Shown here one piece after another: positions 50,413 to 60,667 of a stretch of 64,000 bases of DNA (the first letter of the stretch is position 1; each line of letters opens with the position of its first letter). The DNA comes from Stercoripulliclostridium_A sp963642145 (GTDB taxonomy: Bacteria > Bacillota > Clostridia > Christensenellales > DTU072), in the NCBI GenBank assembly GCA_963642145.1, contig CAVIFU010000001.1, forward strand, positions 1 through 64,000, given 5' to 3'. The translations under genes and the position numbers were made by a program. The notes beneath the pieces are model-generated. The model did no database searches, had not been told where the DNA came from, and worked only from the letters and a program-made list of their open reading frames with translations.

Positions 50413-51327
50413 TTAGCGATTAATGCTTTTTGCATGTGATTTTATATATTCCGCAAGCTCTTTTGCCCCGAGAGTATCGGTTGCGAGCTTTTGGGAGTAG
50501 TCATATTTTTTGTTATTAAACCACGTTTCTTGGCGTTTGGCATACGCTTTGGTGTTTTTCGATATAAGTTCCGCCGTTTCCGCAAGCGAGGCGTTAGCGT
50601 AGAAGTAATTACGCCATTCTTTGTACCCTATTGCTTGCATGGATTGCAAATCGAATCCGTAGCCTTTGTCCAAAAGAGCTTTAACCTCCGACTCCAATCC
50701 GTTTTGCATCATCTTGTCTATGCGTAAGTCAATACGTTTGCGTAGAGAATTGCGATCGCGCGTTATGACATAGAAGTCGAAATCTTCTATCGGCATAAGC
50801 TCCGCTTTTTGCGATGAGATCGGCTTGCCGGTAGATATTGCCACATACAAAGCGCGCAATACGCGCACGGTGTTGTTCGCGTGCGTCTTTTGAGCCGAAA
50901 CGGGATCTACTTCTTCGAGCATGGCGTGCATGTGTTCGGCGCCGTAGAGCGCGAGTTCGTTTTTGAGCTTGGTTTTCAAAGTTTCATCGACGACGCCCGC
51001 TCCGCCGTAGTCCATTTTGTATAGCAGTGAGTCAATGTATAACCCCGTTCCCCCTACTATGATCGGGACTTTTCCGCGAGAATCGATGTCGCGCAGGGCA
51101 TTTACGGCAAGGTTGTGCCAGTCAACGACGGTGAACGGCTCATTCGGATAGACAACGTCGATAAGGTGCTGTTTTACGTCCGATTCGACCTCTTTTGCAG
51201 TGCCTACGTCCATGCCCTTATATATTTGCATCGAGTCCGCCGATATAATTTCTCCATCTATGAGCTTGGCAAGTTCTATGGCAACGGAAGATTTCCCGGT
51301 AGCCGTCGCTCCGCCGATGATTATCAT
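50413..51327 (-). CDS. miaA: tRNA dimethylallyltransferase
   Basis: 304 residues. IIIGGATATGKSSVAIEL (P-loop), DSMQIYKGMDVGTAK and VGGTGLYIDSLLY are diagnostic. It adds the isopentenyl group to A37 of tRNAs reading UNN codons. MiaB, encoded further upstream, then methylthiolates it. The start lies 4 bp inside mutL. Confidence 0.96.
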   Translation of the reverse strand: MIIIGGATATGKSSVAIELAKLIDGEIISADSMQIYKGMDVGTAKEVESDVKQHLIDVVYPNEPFTVVDWHNLAVNALRDIDSRGKVPIIVGGTGLYIDSLLYKMDYGGAGVVDETLKTKLKNELALYGAEHMHAMLEEVDPVSAQKTHANNTVRVLRALYVAISTGKPISSQKAELMPIEDFDFYVITRDRNSLRKRIDLRIDKMMQNGLESEVKALLDKGYGFDLQSMQAIGYKEWRNYFYANASLAETAELISKNTKAYAKRQETWFNNKKYDYSQKLATDTLGAKELAEYIKSHAKSINR

Positions 51328-53255
51328 ACTTTTCTCCTAAACATCTTTTCGAACTCGGATTTGGTATAGATAACGGCGGTGGGTCTGCCGTGCGGACATT
51401 GTAGCGGCAAACTTCCTTTTGTAAAGTAATCCATAACGAGAGCAATTTGTTCGGGACCGAATTCGGTGTTGCCTTTAATGGCGGCTTTACATGCCATGGA
51501 CGCGAAGCGATCCTTGCCGATGTCGGTTACGGTAAGTTTCTGTTTGCCGAGCGCAAGTTCTTCCGTGATTGAGTTAAAGCAGTCGATTACGTCAAGATGT
51601 TCGGCAAGAATAGCCGGGACGCCGTCTATTTTTATAGCGTCCGAGCCGAATTCGCTTATTTCGAATCCGCAGGCGCGGAGAGCCGACGCCGATTTAAGTA
51701 GCAGACTTATTTTTTCATTTGTCGATTCGTAAATATACGGAATCATCAGGGATTGAATCGGAACTTCATTAGCCTCGATTTCGCCGACAAATTTATCGAA
51801 TAATATGCGTTCGTGCATGGCGTGCTGATCGATAAGCAAGAGCTTATCTCCGGATTCTATCGCAAGATACGTTCCGAAAATTTGACCGATTACTTTGTAT
51901 GAGGGCTTAATTAGCGGTTCCGCAACGTCGGGAGCCGTTACGCACTCGTCAATTGTCAATTCCGATGTGCTCGGAGCGTCGCGCACGACGTCTTTTGTCT
52001 TTGCATTCACGGTGTGTATCGTGAGTTTTTCGGGCTTGACGATTAAAGAAATCGGAGAAGCGCTTTCGCTTACTTTTGGCGATGACTTTTGAGAAGTTCC
52101 GCTTATCAGCGAGATGGCGCTCAGTATATCGAGAGTCGGTTCTTCTTTGGCGATCTCATTGTTCAAAGGAGATGCGCTTTGCTTAGAGGATGTTGGCTGA
52201 GTCTTCGCGCTTACATCGCAGTCGGACGAATTTTGCGTCAACTCCGCCATTAAGTTATGACGTTTTTCAAACTCGTACGAGTCAAGAGCACGGCAAACGG
52301 CATTATAGATTTTGCCGTAAACGCTTCTCGGGTGGGCGAATCGAACTTCTTTTTTGCTCGGGTGCACGTTAACGTCCACGTCGTCAAACGGCATAACTAT
52401 ATTCAAAACGTACACCGGGAAGCATCTCGACATAAGCCGTGAACCGTATGCGTTTTGTATCGTTGCGGATATGGTTTGGTCTACGATAATTCTGCCGTTC
52501 AGCACAACGGTTTGCATCGACTTATTGTTTTTGAATACATCCGGCGGCGTTATATAACCGCTTACGGTTATTGCGTCGGATTCGTTCGGTTGTAACTCTA
52601 TAAAGCTTTCGGCAATTTTTTGCGGAAATATCGAGTCTATAGCGTCCTGTAAGCCCGTTCCGCCGGAACTGTAAATCAACGTATCGTCGGCATAATAGCG
52701 CACGGCGACGCCGGGATTTGCCAAAATAAACTTAAAAATCAGTTTGTCGACGGCTGTTTCCTCTACGCTTTTCGATCCCAAGAATTTATACCTTGCCGGA
52801 GTGTTAAAGAAAAGATTTCGCACGATAACGGTCGTACCGCGTTCTATCGCTACGTCCCCGATTTCGCTTTCACCGTTTTTGAACTTCAAGAAAGCTCCGC
52901 AATCGGAATCGATGTATCTCGAACGTATTTCAAAATCGGATACTGCGGATATGGAAGCAAGGGCTTCGCCTCTGAATCCGAGTGTGGATATCAGATCGAG
53001 GTCGTTAGCCGTAGCAATTTTACTTGTCGCGTGAGGCAGTATCGTTTTACGAAGTTCCTCTTTGGGTATGCCGCAACCGTCATCCGAAACTTCGATGGAC
53101 TTAATTCCGCCGTCCATAATGCTTACGGTTAAGTTGCTTGCTCCGGCGTCCACTGCGTTTTCCATTAGCTCTTTTACGACGGAAGCCGGATTTTCTACCA
53201 CTTCACCGGCGGAAATTCTGTTATAGACGCTGCTGTCAAGTAAATTTATTTTCAT
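51324..53255 (-). CDS. mutL: DNA mismatch repair protein MutL
   Basis: 643 residues. GHKL ATPase: NRISAGEVVENPASVVKELMENAVDAGA, DDGCGIP, GFRGEALASI. Central linker (about 335-440) is Ser/Thr-rich. C-terminal dimerisation/endonuclease domain has DQHAMHERILFD, a DQHA(x)2E(x)4E-type motif of endonuclease MutL, and CPHGRPT. Overlaps mutS by 4 bp and miaA by 4 bp: one operon. Confidence 0.96.
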   Translation of the reverse strand: MKINLLDSSVYNRISAGEVVENPASVVKELMENAVDAGASNLTVSIMDGGIKSIEVSDDGCGIPKEELRKTILPHATSKIATANDLDLISTLGFRGEALASISAVSDFEIRSRYIDSDCGAFLKFKNGESEIGDVAIERGTTVIVRNLFFNTPARYKFLGSKSVEETAVDKLIFKFILANPGVAVRYYADDTLIYSSGGTGLQDAIDSIFPQKIAESFIELQPNESDAITVSGYITPPDVFKNNKSMQTVVLNGRIIVDQTISATIQNAYGSRLMSRCFPVYVLNIVMPFDDVDVNVHPSKKEVRFAHPRSVYGKIYNAVCRALDSYEFEKRHNLMAELTQNSSDCDVSAKTQPTSSKQSASPLNNEIAKEEPTLDILSAISLISGTSQKSSPKVSESASPISLIVKPEKLTIHTVNAKTKDVVRDAPSTSELTIDECVTAPDVAEPLIKPSYKVIGQIFGTYLAIESGDKLLLIDQHAMHERILFDKFVGEIEANEVPIQSLMIPYIYESTNEKISLLLKSASALRACGFEISEFGSDAIKIDGVPAILAEHLDVIDCFNSITEELALGKQKLTVTDIGKDRFASMACKAAIKGNTEFGPEQIALVMDYFTKGSLPLQCPHGRPTAVIYTKSEFEKMFRRKV

Positions 53256-55897
53256 TTTTTCCTCTTACTTCCGATTGGCTTAACCGATCTTTGGAGATTG
53301 CTGAGAATCGTAAGCGCTTGCATGGGCGTTATGGATTCTATATCGATATCATTCAGTATGGAGGCGAGTTCGTTATACTTATCATCGTTTTCGAACATAC
53401 CTATTTGCGTTGTCGGTACGGCGTTTTCGGATGGATTTTGCAGGATTTTGGTATTCAAACTACCCTCAGAGTTTTCCTCGATTGCGCTCATTACGCCGTT
53501 TGCGCGATCAATGATTTTCTTGTCGATACCTGCAAGTGAGGCAACTTCTATACCGAAGCTCTTGTTTGCGCCTCCGCGCGCCACTTTGTACAAGAATGTA
53601 ATATCTCCGCCCGTATCTTTAATCAAAACGTGATAATTTTTGAGCCCGGGAAGGCTTTTTTCGAGTTCCGACAGCTCGTGATAATGCGTCGCGAATAAAG
53701 TTTTGGCGTGTAGCTTGAATGCGATATGCTCGACTATTGCCCACGCTATACTCAGTCCGTCCAACGTTGAAGTTCCCCTACCGATTTCATCCAGTATCAG
53801 CAAAGAATCGCTTGTCGCGTTATTGAGAATGTTTGCCATTTCGGTCATTTCAACCATGAATGTCGATTGCCCGTAGGCTACGTTATCGCTTGCGCCTACT
53901 CTCGTGAACACTCTGTCGACAATGCCTATCTCCGCTTGCGCCGCGGGCACGTATGAGCCCATATGCGCCATCAAAACTATAAGCGCGACTTGCCTCATGT
54001 ACGTCGATTTACCTGCCATATTCGGACCGGTAATTATCAGTATGTTGCTGTCATCTGTCAAGACGGTATCGTTTGCCACAAACTCGTTACGACGTTTGAG
54101 CGCCTCCACAACGGGATGTCTGCCGTCTTTGATGACAATATTCTTGTTCTGCGAAGAAACCTTCGGCTTGCAGTAATTGTTGGTAACGGCAACTACGGCA
54201 AGAGAATATATCAAATCTATTTCCGCTATGGCAACCGAGTTTGTTTGTAGCGTTGGCACGACTGCGGCAAGCTCGGATTTTACCTCGGCGAACATGAGCG
54301 CTTCGAGATCGAGAGCTTTTTCCTCTGCACCGAGTATAATCTCCTCCATTTTTTTGAGTTCATCGGTGATATATCTTTCGCCGTTAGCTAAGGTTTGCTT
54401 ACGCTCGAAACGGTAAGGAACGTGATCCAAATTCGACTTGCTTACTTCTATGTAATACCCGAATACACGGTTATACCCTATTTTCAGTTGTTTAATGCCT
54501 GTTTCTTCCTTTTCACGAGCTTCGTATTCGGCGAGCCATTTTTTTGCGGAGGATTTTGCACTGCGCAATTTATCCAACTCGGCGTTACATCCGGTGCGGA
54601 AAACTCCGCCCTCTTTCAGCGTCGTGGGCGGCGTATCGACGAAAGCTTTCATGACTTTGGAGGCAATTTCGGTAAGCGGATTCAGTAAATCTCTGAGCGT
54701 TACCAACATTTTTGACTTCGTTGTCGAGAGAGCTTTGACAATTTCGGGGATGCGTTCGAGTGAAAAACATATCGCTTGCGCCTCACGAGGGTTAAGTGTG
54801 TTATACGCAAGCTTATTGCATAAGCGTTCTATGTCGCGTACGGAGCCGAGCGCATCGCCGAGGCTTTCGCGCATGCGAGAGTGCGTCACGAGGTCCTCTA
54901 CGGCGTCTAAACGTTGTTGTATGTCCTCTTGTTTGCGGAAAGGTTCGTTGATTGTCTTGCGCAAAAGTCGAGTGCCCATATTCGTGCGCGTTTTATCCAT
55001 TACCCAGTACAGGCTGCCGACTTTGCTATGGTCAAAGATTGTTTCCGTCAATTCGAGATTACGACGGGTGTTGTAGTCAAGGAACATTTTGTCGTCGTCC
55101 CTGACGATTTTCGGAGTACGAATATGGGTCAATTTGCGCTTTTGGGTATTGGAAATATAGTCGAGCAGACCTCCCAATGCGTTAACGAGCACGCCGTCGG
55201 TGAGTCCCAAAGAGGCAAGCGTGTATACCCCGTAGAACGAATTCACGGTATTTCGAGCGTTGTCTGCGTCAAACGCGTATCCGTAGTACGATTGAGGCGA
55301 CGGAAGTTTGCCTACCGATACGGATTCGGTATTTTTCAGTAGTGCAAACGCCGAAGGATCCGCGATAATTTCGGACGGAGCCAAGGATAACAGATAATCT
55401 TCCAAAGATTTGCTCTTTGTCAGCTCTGCGACTTTAACCTCTCCCGTAGAAACATCCGCCCAAGCCACGCCTATCGTTTTTCCGCTTGCGGCGACGGAAA
55501 CGAGATAGCAGTTTTTTGAAGCGTCAAGCATTTCGTCATCGGTAACGGTGCCTGCCGTAATAACCCTCGTAACATCGCGTTTGACGATGCCTTTTTGGTC
55601 ACCCGGGGCGGTTAATTGTTCGCAAATGGCTACTTTTTTACCGCATTTTACGAGTTTTGCTATGTAATTATCAACCGCATGATAAGGAACTCCGCACATC
55701 GGGGCGCGCTCTTCCAATCCGCAATCGCGACCGGTTAAAGTCAGATCGAGCAGCTTGCTTGCTTCGATTGCGTCTTCATAAAACATTTCATAGAAGTCGC
55801 CTAACCTATACATGAGTATGGTGTCGGGATATTCCGACTTTATGTCACGATAATGTTGCATCATCGGGGACAGCGTTTTTTCTTTTTGTGCGCTCAT
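53252..55897 (-). CDS. mutS: DNA mismatch repair protein MutS
   Basis: 881 residues. Mismatch-recognition N-terminus with RLGDFYEMFYEDA (F-x-E), clamp and lever regions, ATPase with GPNMAGKSTYMRQ (Walker A) and LLILDEIGRGTSTLDGLSIAWA (Walker B). It overlaps miaB by 4 bp and mutL by 4 bp. Confidence 0.97.
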   Translation of the reverse strand: MSAQKEKTLSPMMQHYRDIKSEYPDTILMYRLGDFYEMFYEDAIEASKLLDLTLTGRDCGLEERAPMCGVPYHAVDNYIAKLVKCGKKVAICEQLTAPGDQKGIVKRDVTRVITAGTVTDDEMLDASKNCYLVSVAASGKTIGVAWADVSTGEVKVAELTKSKSLEDYLLSLAPSEIIADPSAFALLKNTESVSVGKLPSPQSYYGYAFDADNARNTVNSFYGVYTLASLGLTDGVLVNALGGLLDYISNTQKRKLTHIRTPKIVRDDDKMFLDYNTRRNLELTETIFDHSKVGSLYWVMDKTRTNMGTRLLRKTINEPFRKQEDIQQRLDAVEDLVTHSRMRESLGDALGSVRDIERLCNKLAYNTLNPREAQAICFSLERIPEIVKALSTTKSKMLVTLRDLLNPLTEIASKVMKAFVDTPPTTLKEGGVFRTGCNAELDKLRSAKSSAKKWLAEYEAREKEETGIKQLKIGYNRVFGYYIEVSKSNLDHVPYRFERKQTLANGERYITDELKKMEEIILGAEEKALDLEALMFAEVKSELAAVVPTLQTNSVAIAEIDLIYSLAVVAVTNNYCKPKVSSQNKNIVIKDGRHPVVEALKRRNEFVANDTVLTDDSNILIITGPNMAGKSTYMRQVALIVLMAHMGSYVPAAQAEIGIVDRVFTRVGASDNVAYGQSTFMVEMTEMANILNNATSDSLLILDEIGRGTSTLDGLSIAWAIVEHIAFKLHAKTLFATHYHELSELEKSLPGLKNYHVLIKDTGGDITFLYKVARGGANKSFGIEVASLAGIDKKIIDRANGVMSAIEENSEGSLNTKILQNPSENAVPTTQIGMFENDDKYNELASILNDIDIESITPMQALTILSNLQRSVKPIGSKRKK

Positions 55898-57219
55898 TCT
55901 TTTTCTCCGAACAGAGCAGATGCTCTGTGTGATTTGATTTTTACGTTTACAAAGTTACCGATTTCGCTTTTGTCGCCGTCAAAGGTTACCAATCTGCCAC
56001 AATCGGTGCGTCCGCAAAGTTTGCCTTCGGACGGCGCGTCTTCAACGAGAACTTCGTATGTTTTGCCGATATAGCTTTCGCTTATTTCTACCGAAATCGC
56101 ATTTTGCAGTTCAATGAGGCGCATGATCCTATCTTGTTTAATTTCGTACGGGATTTGCTCCATTTGAGCGGCAATCGTGCCTCTGCGCGGTGAATAGATA
56201 AAGGTGAAAGCGTTGCTGTAACGGACTTTTTCCACTAAGTCCATGGTGTCGGCGAAGTCTTCTTCCGTTTCTCCCGGGAAACCTACCATTATATCCGTAG
56301 TGATACCGCATTCAGGCATATAACGGCGTATCAGGTCGATAAGATAAAGGTAGCGTTTGCGATCATAGTGCCGATTCATGGCTTTGAGTATCCGATCCGA
56401 ACCGGCTTGTACGGGAAGATGAACGTTCTTTGCAAAATTAGGAGTTTCGGCAATAAGTTTAATTACGTCTTCCGATAAGTCCTTAGGATGCGACGTCATG
56501 AAACGTAAGCGGAATTTACCGTCGATTTTTGCAATTTCTTTGAGTAAACCGTAGAAATTCGTGCCGTCCGACAAGTCCGAGCCGTATGAGTCAACGTTTT
56601 GACCGAGTAAAGTAATTTCTTTGTAACCGTCTTTGAGTAGCGATTTAATTTCACCGAGAACGGCGTCCATCGACCTACTGCGCTCGCGACCGCGCACATA
56701 CGGAACTATGCAATAAGTGCAGAAGTTATTACAGCCGTACATGATGTTCACCCACGCGTTCGGATAAGAGGTTCTCGTCACCGGTACGTCTTCTATTATG
56801 TCCGGCTTATCGTCTTTTGCGATACTTACGACTTTACCGCGATGGCGCGCTCTTCGCGCGTTTAATTCGTCAATTTTTTGGGGGAGCATATGCACATTTG
56901 TCGTTCCGAGAACGATATCTACAAAAGGAAATCTCTCGGCTACCGTTTTCGCCATATCGTCTTGCTGCGTCATACACCCTACGATTACAATAATCAACGA
57001 TCTGTCGCGCGCTTTGAGGGCTTTCAGTTCCCCGATGTTGCCGAATATCTTTTTTTCGGCGGTATCTCTTATACAGCAAGTGTTGAACACGATTATATTT
57101 GCGTGTTCGCGTTCGTTTGTGGGCTCATATCCCAACGACGTAAGCATACCGGCAATTTTTTCCGATTCATGCAGGTTCATTTGACATCCGAATGTCTCTA
57201 TATAATAATATTGGCTCAT
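55894..57219 (-). CDS. miaB: tRNA methylthiotransferase MiaB
   Basis: 441 residues. N-terminal UPF0004 domain with YIETFGCQMNLHESE and CCIRDTAE cysteines, radical SAM motif CNNFCTYC, and C-terminal TRAM domain. Converts i6A37 to ms2i6A37 in tRNA. First gene of the miaB-mutS-mutL-miaA operon, from a nearly leaderless promoter. Confidence 0.96.
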   Translation of the reverse strand: MSQYYYIETFGCQMNLHESEKIAGMLTSLGYEPTNEREHANIIVFNTCCIRDTAEKKIFGNIGELKALKARDRSLIIVIVGCMTQQDDMAKTVAERFPFVDIVLGTTNVHMLPQKIDELNARRARHRGKVVSIAKDDKPDIIEDVPVTRTSYPNAWVNIMYGCNNFCTYCIVPYVRGRERSRSMDAVLGEIKSLLKDGYKEITLLGQNVDSYGSDLSDGTNFYGLLKEIAKIDGKFRLRFMTSHPKDLSEDVIKLIAETPNFAKNVHLPVQAGSDRILKAMNRHYDRKRYLYLIDLIRRYMPECGITTDIMVGFPGETEEDFADTMDLVEKVRYSNAFTFIYSPRRGTIAAQMEQIPYEIKQDRIMRLIELQNAISVEISESYIGKTYEVLVEDAPSEGKLCGRTDCGRLVTFDGDKSEIGNFVNVKIKSHRASALFGEKE

Positions 57220-57226
57220 GCCTTAT

Positions 57227-57255
57227 AGTATAGCGCATGCGCGCGCAATAATCAA
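57227..57255 (-). promoter_or_regulatory. Sigma-A promoter of miaB, near-leaderless
   Basis: Minus strand TTGATT (57250-57255), 17-bp spacer, TATACT (57227-57232), then seven bases to ATG 57219. It overlaps the divergent sporulation-type promoter of the PBP gene. Confidence 0.68.
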
Positions 57256-57284
57256 GCATAATCCTCAGATTGCGACTCATACTA
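57256..57284 (+). promoter_or_regulatory. Possible sigma-G/F-type promoter of PBP, leaderless
   Basis: GCATA (57256-57260), 17 bp, CATACTA (57278-57284) matches the Bacillus sigma-G consensus (GHATR, 17-18, CATNHTA). ATG 57290 follows after five bases. Confidence 0.5.
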
Positions 57285-57289
57285 ATGAC

Positions 57290-59488
57290 ATGAAAACGGC
57301 ACGCAAAATCTTCAAAATAACAAGCTTAGTATTATCAATTACCATCATTTTGATAATACTCGGCGGAGTATTATGGGCATATTTAGTTACAAAAGACGTA
57401 AATTTAGGACAAAACGGGCTCAACTTATCGGTAAACAATTTAGTTATTACGGATAGTCGCGGCGAAGAGATTTATTTTGATTCGAAGCTTGTGCGAGGCG
57501 TTGATTATGCGGAAATATCCCCTGCCGTAATCAATGCGTTTGTCGCTCTTGAAGATAAACGTTTCTACAAGCACAACGGGCTCGACTATATTCGTATCGC
57601 TTCCGCCGGAATTAACAATATAAAAGCCGGATACTTCAAAGAAGGCGGCTCTACGATTACTCAGCAGCTTGCAAAGAATGTTATGCTCACGCACGAAAAA
57701 ACAATAAATCGCAAGTTGGAGGAAGCAAAGCTTGCAATGCAAATCGAATCAAGATATACCAAAGAAGAAATTATTACCATGTACCTGAATACAATTTATT
57801 TCGGACATTCTCTATACGGTATTGCGTCTGCGTCCGATAGGTTGTTTGGCAAAAAGCCTATAGAGCTTACCGTTTCGGAGTCTGCGCTGCTTGCCGGCAT
57901 AGTCAAAAATCCGCTTAAAAATTCGCCGTTGAATTCCGTCGATAACGCCATAGCGCGACGCAACATTGTACTTAAACTTATGTTTGAACAAGATTATATA
58001 ACGGAATCCGAATATGAATCCGCGCTCGGTGAAGAATATTCCGCGCCGGAAGCGCGCGAAAAAAGTACGATAAACAATTCTTATCCCTACGCCGTAATTG
58101 ACGAAGCTGCCAAGATCCTCGGCATATCGGATAAAGAACTTATAACCGGGGGATATCGCATAGAAACTTATTGCAACTCGGAATTTCAATCTATAATTAC
58201 GGACATATGCGCAAACGATAATCTGAGAGTATCCTCGGAAGAACATATTGTAATGCTTGCAGACAATGCTACGCACGGTATCACCGCATACTGCTCGGGC
58301 GTTGCCGAATCTCCGTTTACGTTTAGACGACAACCGGCGTCAATCATCAAACCGATAATCGCATATGCTCCGGCATTGGAGCGCGGATTATGTTCCCCCG
58401 GGTCCCCTATTCTTGACGAACGTTGTGATTTTGACGGTTATTCTCCCAAAAACTATCAAAATCAGTATTCGGGATGGATGACAATCCGAGACGCGTTGAT
58501 CAAATCTGCCAACGTTCCCGCGGTTAAACTTGTCAATACAATCGGGCTCGGAAACGCGCAAAAACTTGCTTGTGACTTCGGGCTGACGTTTGACGCTCGC
58601 GACGGATTGGCGTCGGCGCTCGGCGGCATGACCTACGGCGTAACGCCCATAGAGATTACGGAGGCATACGCCACTATCGCAAACGGCGGAATGCACGCGG
58701 ATTTAACTTTTGTCAAATCTATCGGCGACAAAAACGGCAATGTCGTTTATACGCATAATGCGCGTGGCAAAAGGGTTGTTTCCGGAGAAACCGCCTATTT
58801 GCTTACCGATATGCTCAAAGATTCCGTTAAATACGGCACTAGCAGAAAGCTATCCGCATTTAAGTACGAGTTGTGCGCAAAAACGGGAACCAACGGTACC
58901 GACAAAGGCAACTTTGACGCATGGAATATGAGTTATACTTCGGATTATGTTATGTGCGTTTGGTATGGCAGTAGAGACTTATCTTCGCCTATGCCGTCTT
59001 CGGTAACGGGCGGATCGTACCCGACTCTTATGGCAAAATGCATATATGACAATATCGGCATCGCTCCGGACAATTTCAGTATTCCCGAGGGTATAATTAC
59101 CGCAGATATCGATTCATATGCCTCCGAGCGTTCTCACGTGCTTCAACTTGCAGGCAAGAACACCCCTGAATATTACCGCAAAACAGAAATTATCAACGTT
59201 AAATTCGCTCCCGAAGTTTCGGAGTACTTTGATAACGCTTTGCCGATGGATTTTTCGGTAAAATATATCGATAACGAAGTAATTGTAACGCTGACCGCGA
59301 GCGAAAAATTTACGTATAAGGTGTCGGAGGCAAAAGAAGGCGTTATCATAGAAGTGCCCGGCGGCGCCGGATACGTAGAGTTTGCGCTTCCGGCGTCGTT
59401 CGGGCTGAAAAGTTATGTTGTGACCGCTTATACGGCAGACGGCGTTAAAATCACCGAGTCCGCACCGCGGTATGTAATAATTTGGTAG
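57290..59488 (+). CDS. Class A penicillin-binding protein
   Basis: 732 residues. Membrane helix (about 10-33); transglycosylase domain with EDKRFYKHNGLD and GGSTITQQLAKN (catalytic Glu); transpeptidase domain with SIIK, SAN and KTGTNG. Polymerises and cross-links peptidoglycan. The start ATG 57290 is chosen for a normal short N-terminus and the promoter; a longer frame to 57218 overlaps miaB control sequences. The sporulation-type promoter suggests a PbpF/PbpG-like role in spores. Confidence 0.93.
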   Translation: MKTARKIFKITSLVLSITIILIILGGVLWAYLVTKDVNLGQNGLNLSVNNLVITDSRGEEIYFDSKLVRGVDYAEISPAVINAFVALEDKRFYKHNGLDYIRIASAGINNIKAGYFKEGGSTITQQLAKNVMLTHEKTINRKLEEAKLAMQIESRYTKEEIITMYLNTIYFGHSLYGIASASDRLFGKKPIELTVSESALLAGIVKNPLKNSPLNSVDNAIARRNIVLKLMFEQDYITESEYESALGEEYSAPEAREKSTINNSYPYAVIDEAAKILGISDKELITGGYRIETYCNSEFQSIITDICANDNLRVSSEEHIVMLADNATHGITAYCSGVAESPFTFRRQPASIIKPIIAYAPALERGLCSPGSPILDERCDFDGYSPKNYQNQYSGWMTIRDALIKSANVPAVKLVNTIGLGNAQKLACDFGLTFDARDGLASALGGMTYGVTPIEITEAYATIANGGMHADLTFVKSIGDKNGNVVYTHNARGKRVVSGETAYLLTDMLKDSVKYGTSRKLSAFKYELCAKTGTNGTDKGNFDAWNMSYTSDYVMCVWYGSRDLSSPMPSSVTGGSYPTLMAKCIYDNIGIAPDNFSIPEGIITADIDSYASERSHVLQLAGKNTPEYYRKTEIINVKFAPEVSEYFDNALPMDFSVKYIDNEVIVTLTASEKFTYKVSEAKEGVIIEVPGGAGYVEFALPASFGLKSYVVTAYTADGVKITESAPRYVIIW

Positions 59489-59491
59489 TAC

Positions 59492-60667
59492 TCAGTCGGA
59501 TGTTTTTATCGTTACGAGCTCGGTATTTTTTATTGCGGCGTCGATAAGCGGTTCGATATCCAAACGATTTTCGAATTCAATCGCGTCGGCAAGTTTAGGC
59601 TTGATTACCGGATTTTTGGGCAGGAATACGGTACAGCAATCTTCATACGGACGGATGCTTATGTCAAACGTGTCTATCTTATTGGCGATGTCAATGATTT
59701 CGTATTTGTCTAAGCCTATAAGCGGACGATATACCGGTAACGTTACTACCGAATTGGTAACTATAATGCTTTGCATGGTTTGGCTTGCAACCTGACCCAA
59801 GCTTTCGCCGGTAATAATGGCTCCGCAATTGTTTTCACGTGCGATACGCTCGGCAATGCGCATCATAAAGCGACGCATTATGGTAATCATAAATTCCGCC
59901 GGGCAATGCTCGTGAATGGCATATTGAATTTCGGTAAACGGCACTACAAATAAATTGATGTCGCCACAATACGCGGTAAGTTTCTTTGCAAGATCTTTAA
60001 CCTTTTGCAGAGCCAACTCGGAAGTATACGGGAAGCTGTGGAAATGTATTGCATACAACCTAATTCCGCGTTTAGCCATGAGCCATCCGGCAACCGGGCT
60101 GTCGATACCGCCTGAGAGCAAAAGCATACCGTTGCCGGAGCATCCCGTCGGCAAGCCTTGCGCCCCCATGATTTTATCGTAGAAGAGATAAGAATAACCG
60201 TTTTCGCGCACGTCTACAAAGACTTCGAAGTCATAATCGAACAGATCGACTTTTAGTTTTCCGCAGGAAGCTTTGAGCATCATACCGCCTATTTTTGCGC
60301 CTATTTCGGGCGATGTCATATAAAAACGCTTATCGGCGCGTTTGACGGTGACGCGGAATTTACCTGTTTTCGGACTTATTTCCGCGGCGATCCTACCGAT
60401 TTCTTCGACGTCTGTTTTGAGTTTAACCGTAGGGCTGACGCTGTGTATACCGAACACCTTGGTAAGAGCGGCAATAATATCGTCTTTATCTTCCGGCGCA
60501 AAGTTTTCCACATAGTATCTGCTTTGCGAGCGCACGAACTCATAGTTGTATCCGCTTAAAGCAGATTTAATATTTTTAATCAACAAGTTTTCAAAGTAGT
60601 AGCGATTGTCGCCTTTTAGGAAGATTTCGCCGAACCTGATTAAAATGCTATTATATTCAACTGCCAT
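59492..60667 (-). CDS. thiI: tRNA 4-thiouridine synthetase ThiI
   Basis: 391 residues. Ferredoxin-like and THUMP domains, then LLLSGGIDSPVAGWLM (PP-loop). No C-terminal rhodanese domain, as in many Gram-positives; residue CC near 345 (EDCCTVFLPKNP) may matter. It gets sulfur from the cysteine desulfurase encoded just upstream, which it overlaps by 11 bp. Start ATG 60667 chosen over an upstream ATG that lacks family sequence. Confidence 0.95.
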   Translation of the reverse strand: MAVEYNSILIRFGEIFLKGDNRYYFENLLIKNIKSALSGYNYEFVRSQSRYYVENFAPEDKDDIIAALTKVFGIHSVSPTVKLKTDVEEIGRIAAEISPKTGKFRVTVKRADKRFYMTSPEIGAKIGGMMLKASCGKLKVDLFDYDFEVFVDVRENGYSYLFYDKIMGAQGLPTGCSGNGMLLLSGGIDSPVAGWLMAKRGIRLYAIHFHSFPYTSELALQKVKDLAKKLTAYCGDINLFVVPFTEIQYAIHEHCPAEFMITIMRRFMMRIAERIARENNCGAIITGESLGQVASQTMQSIIVTNSVVTLPVYRPLIGLDKYEIIDIANKIDTFDISIRPYEDCCTVFLPKNPVIKPKLADAIEFENRLDIEPLIDAAIKNTELVTIKTSD

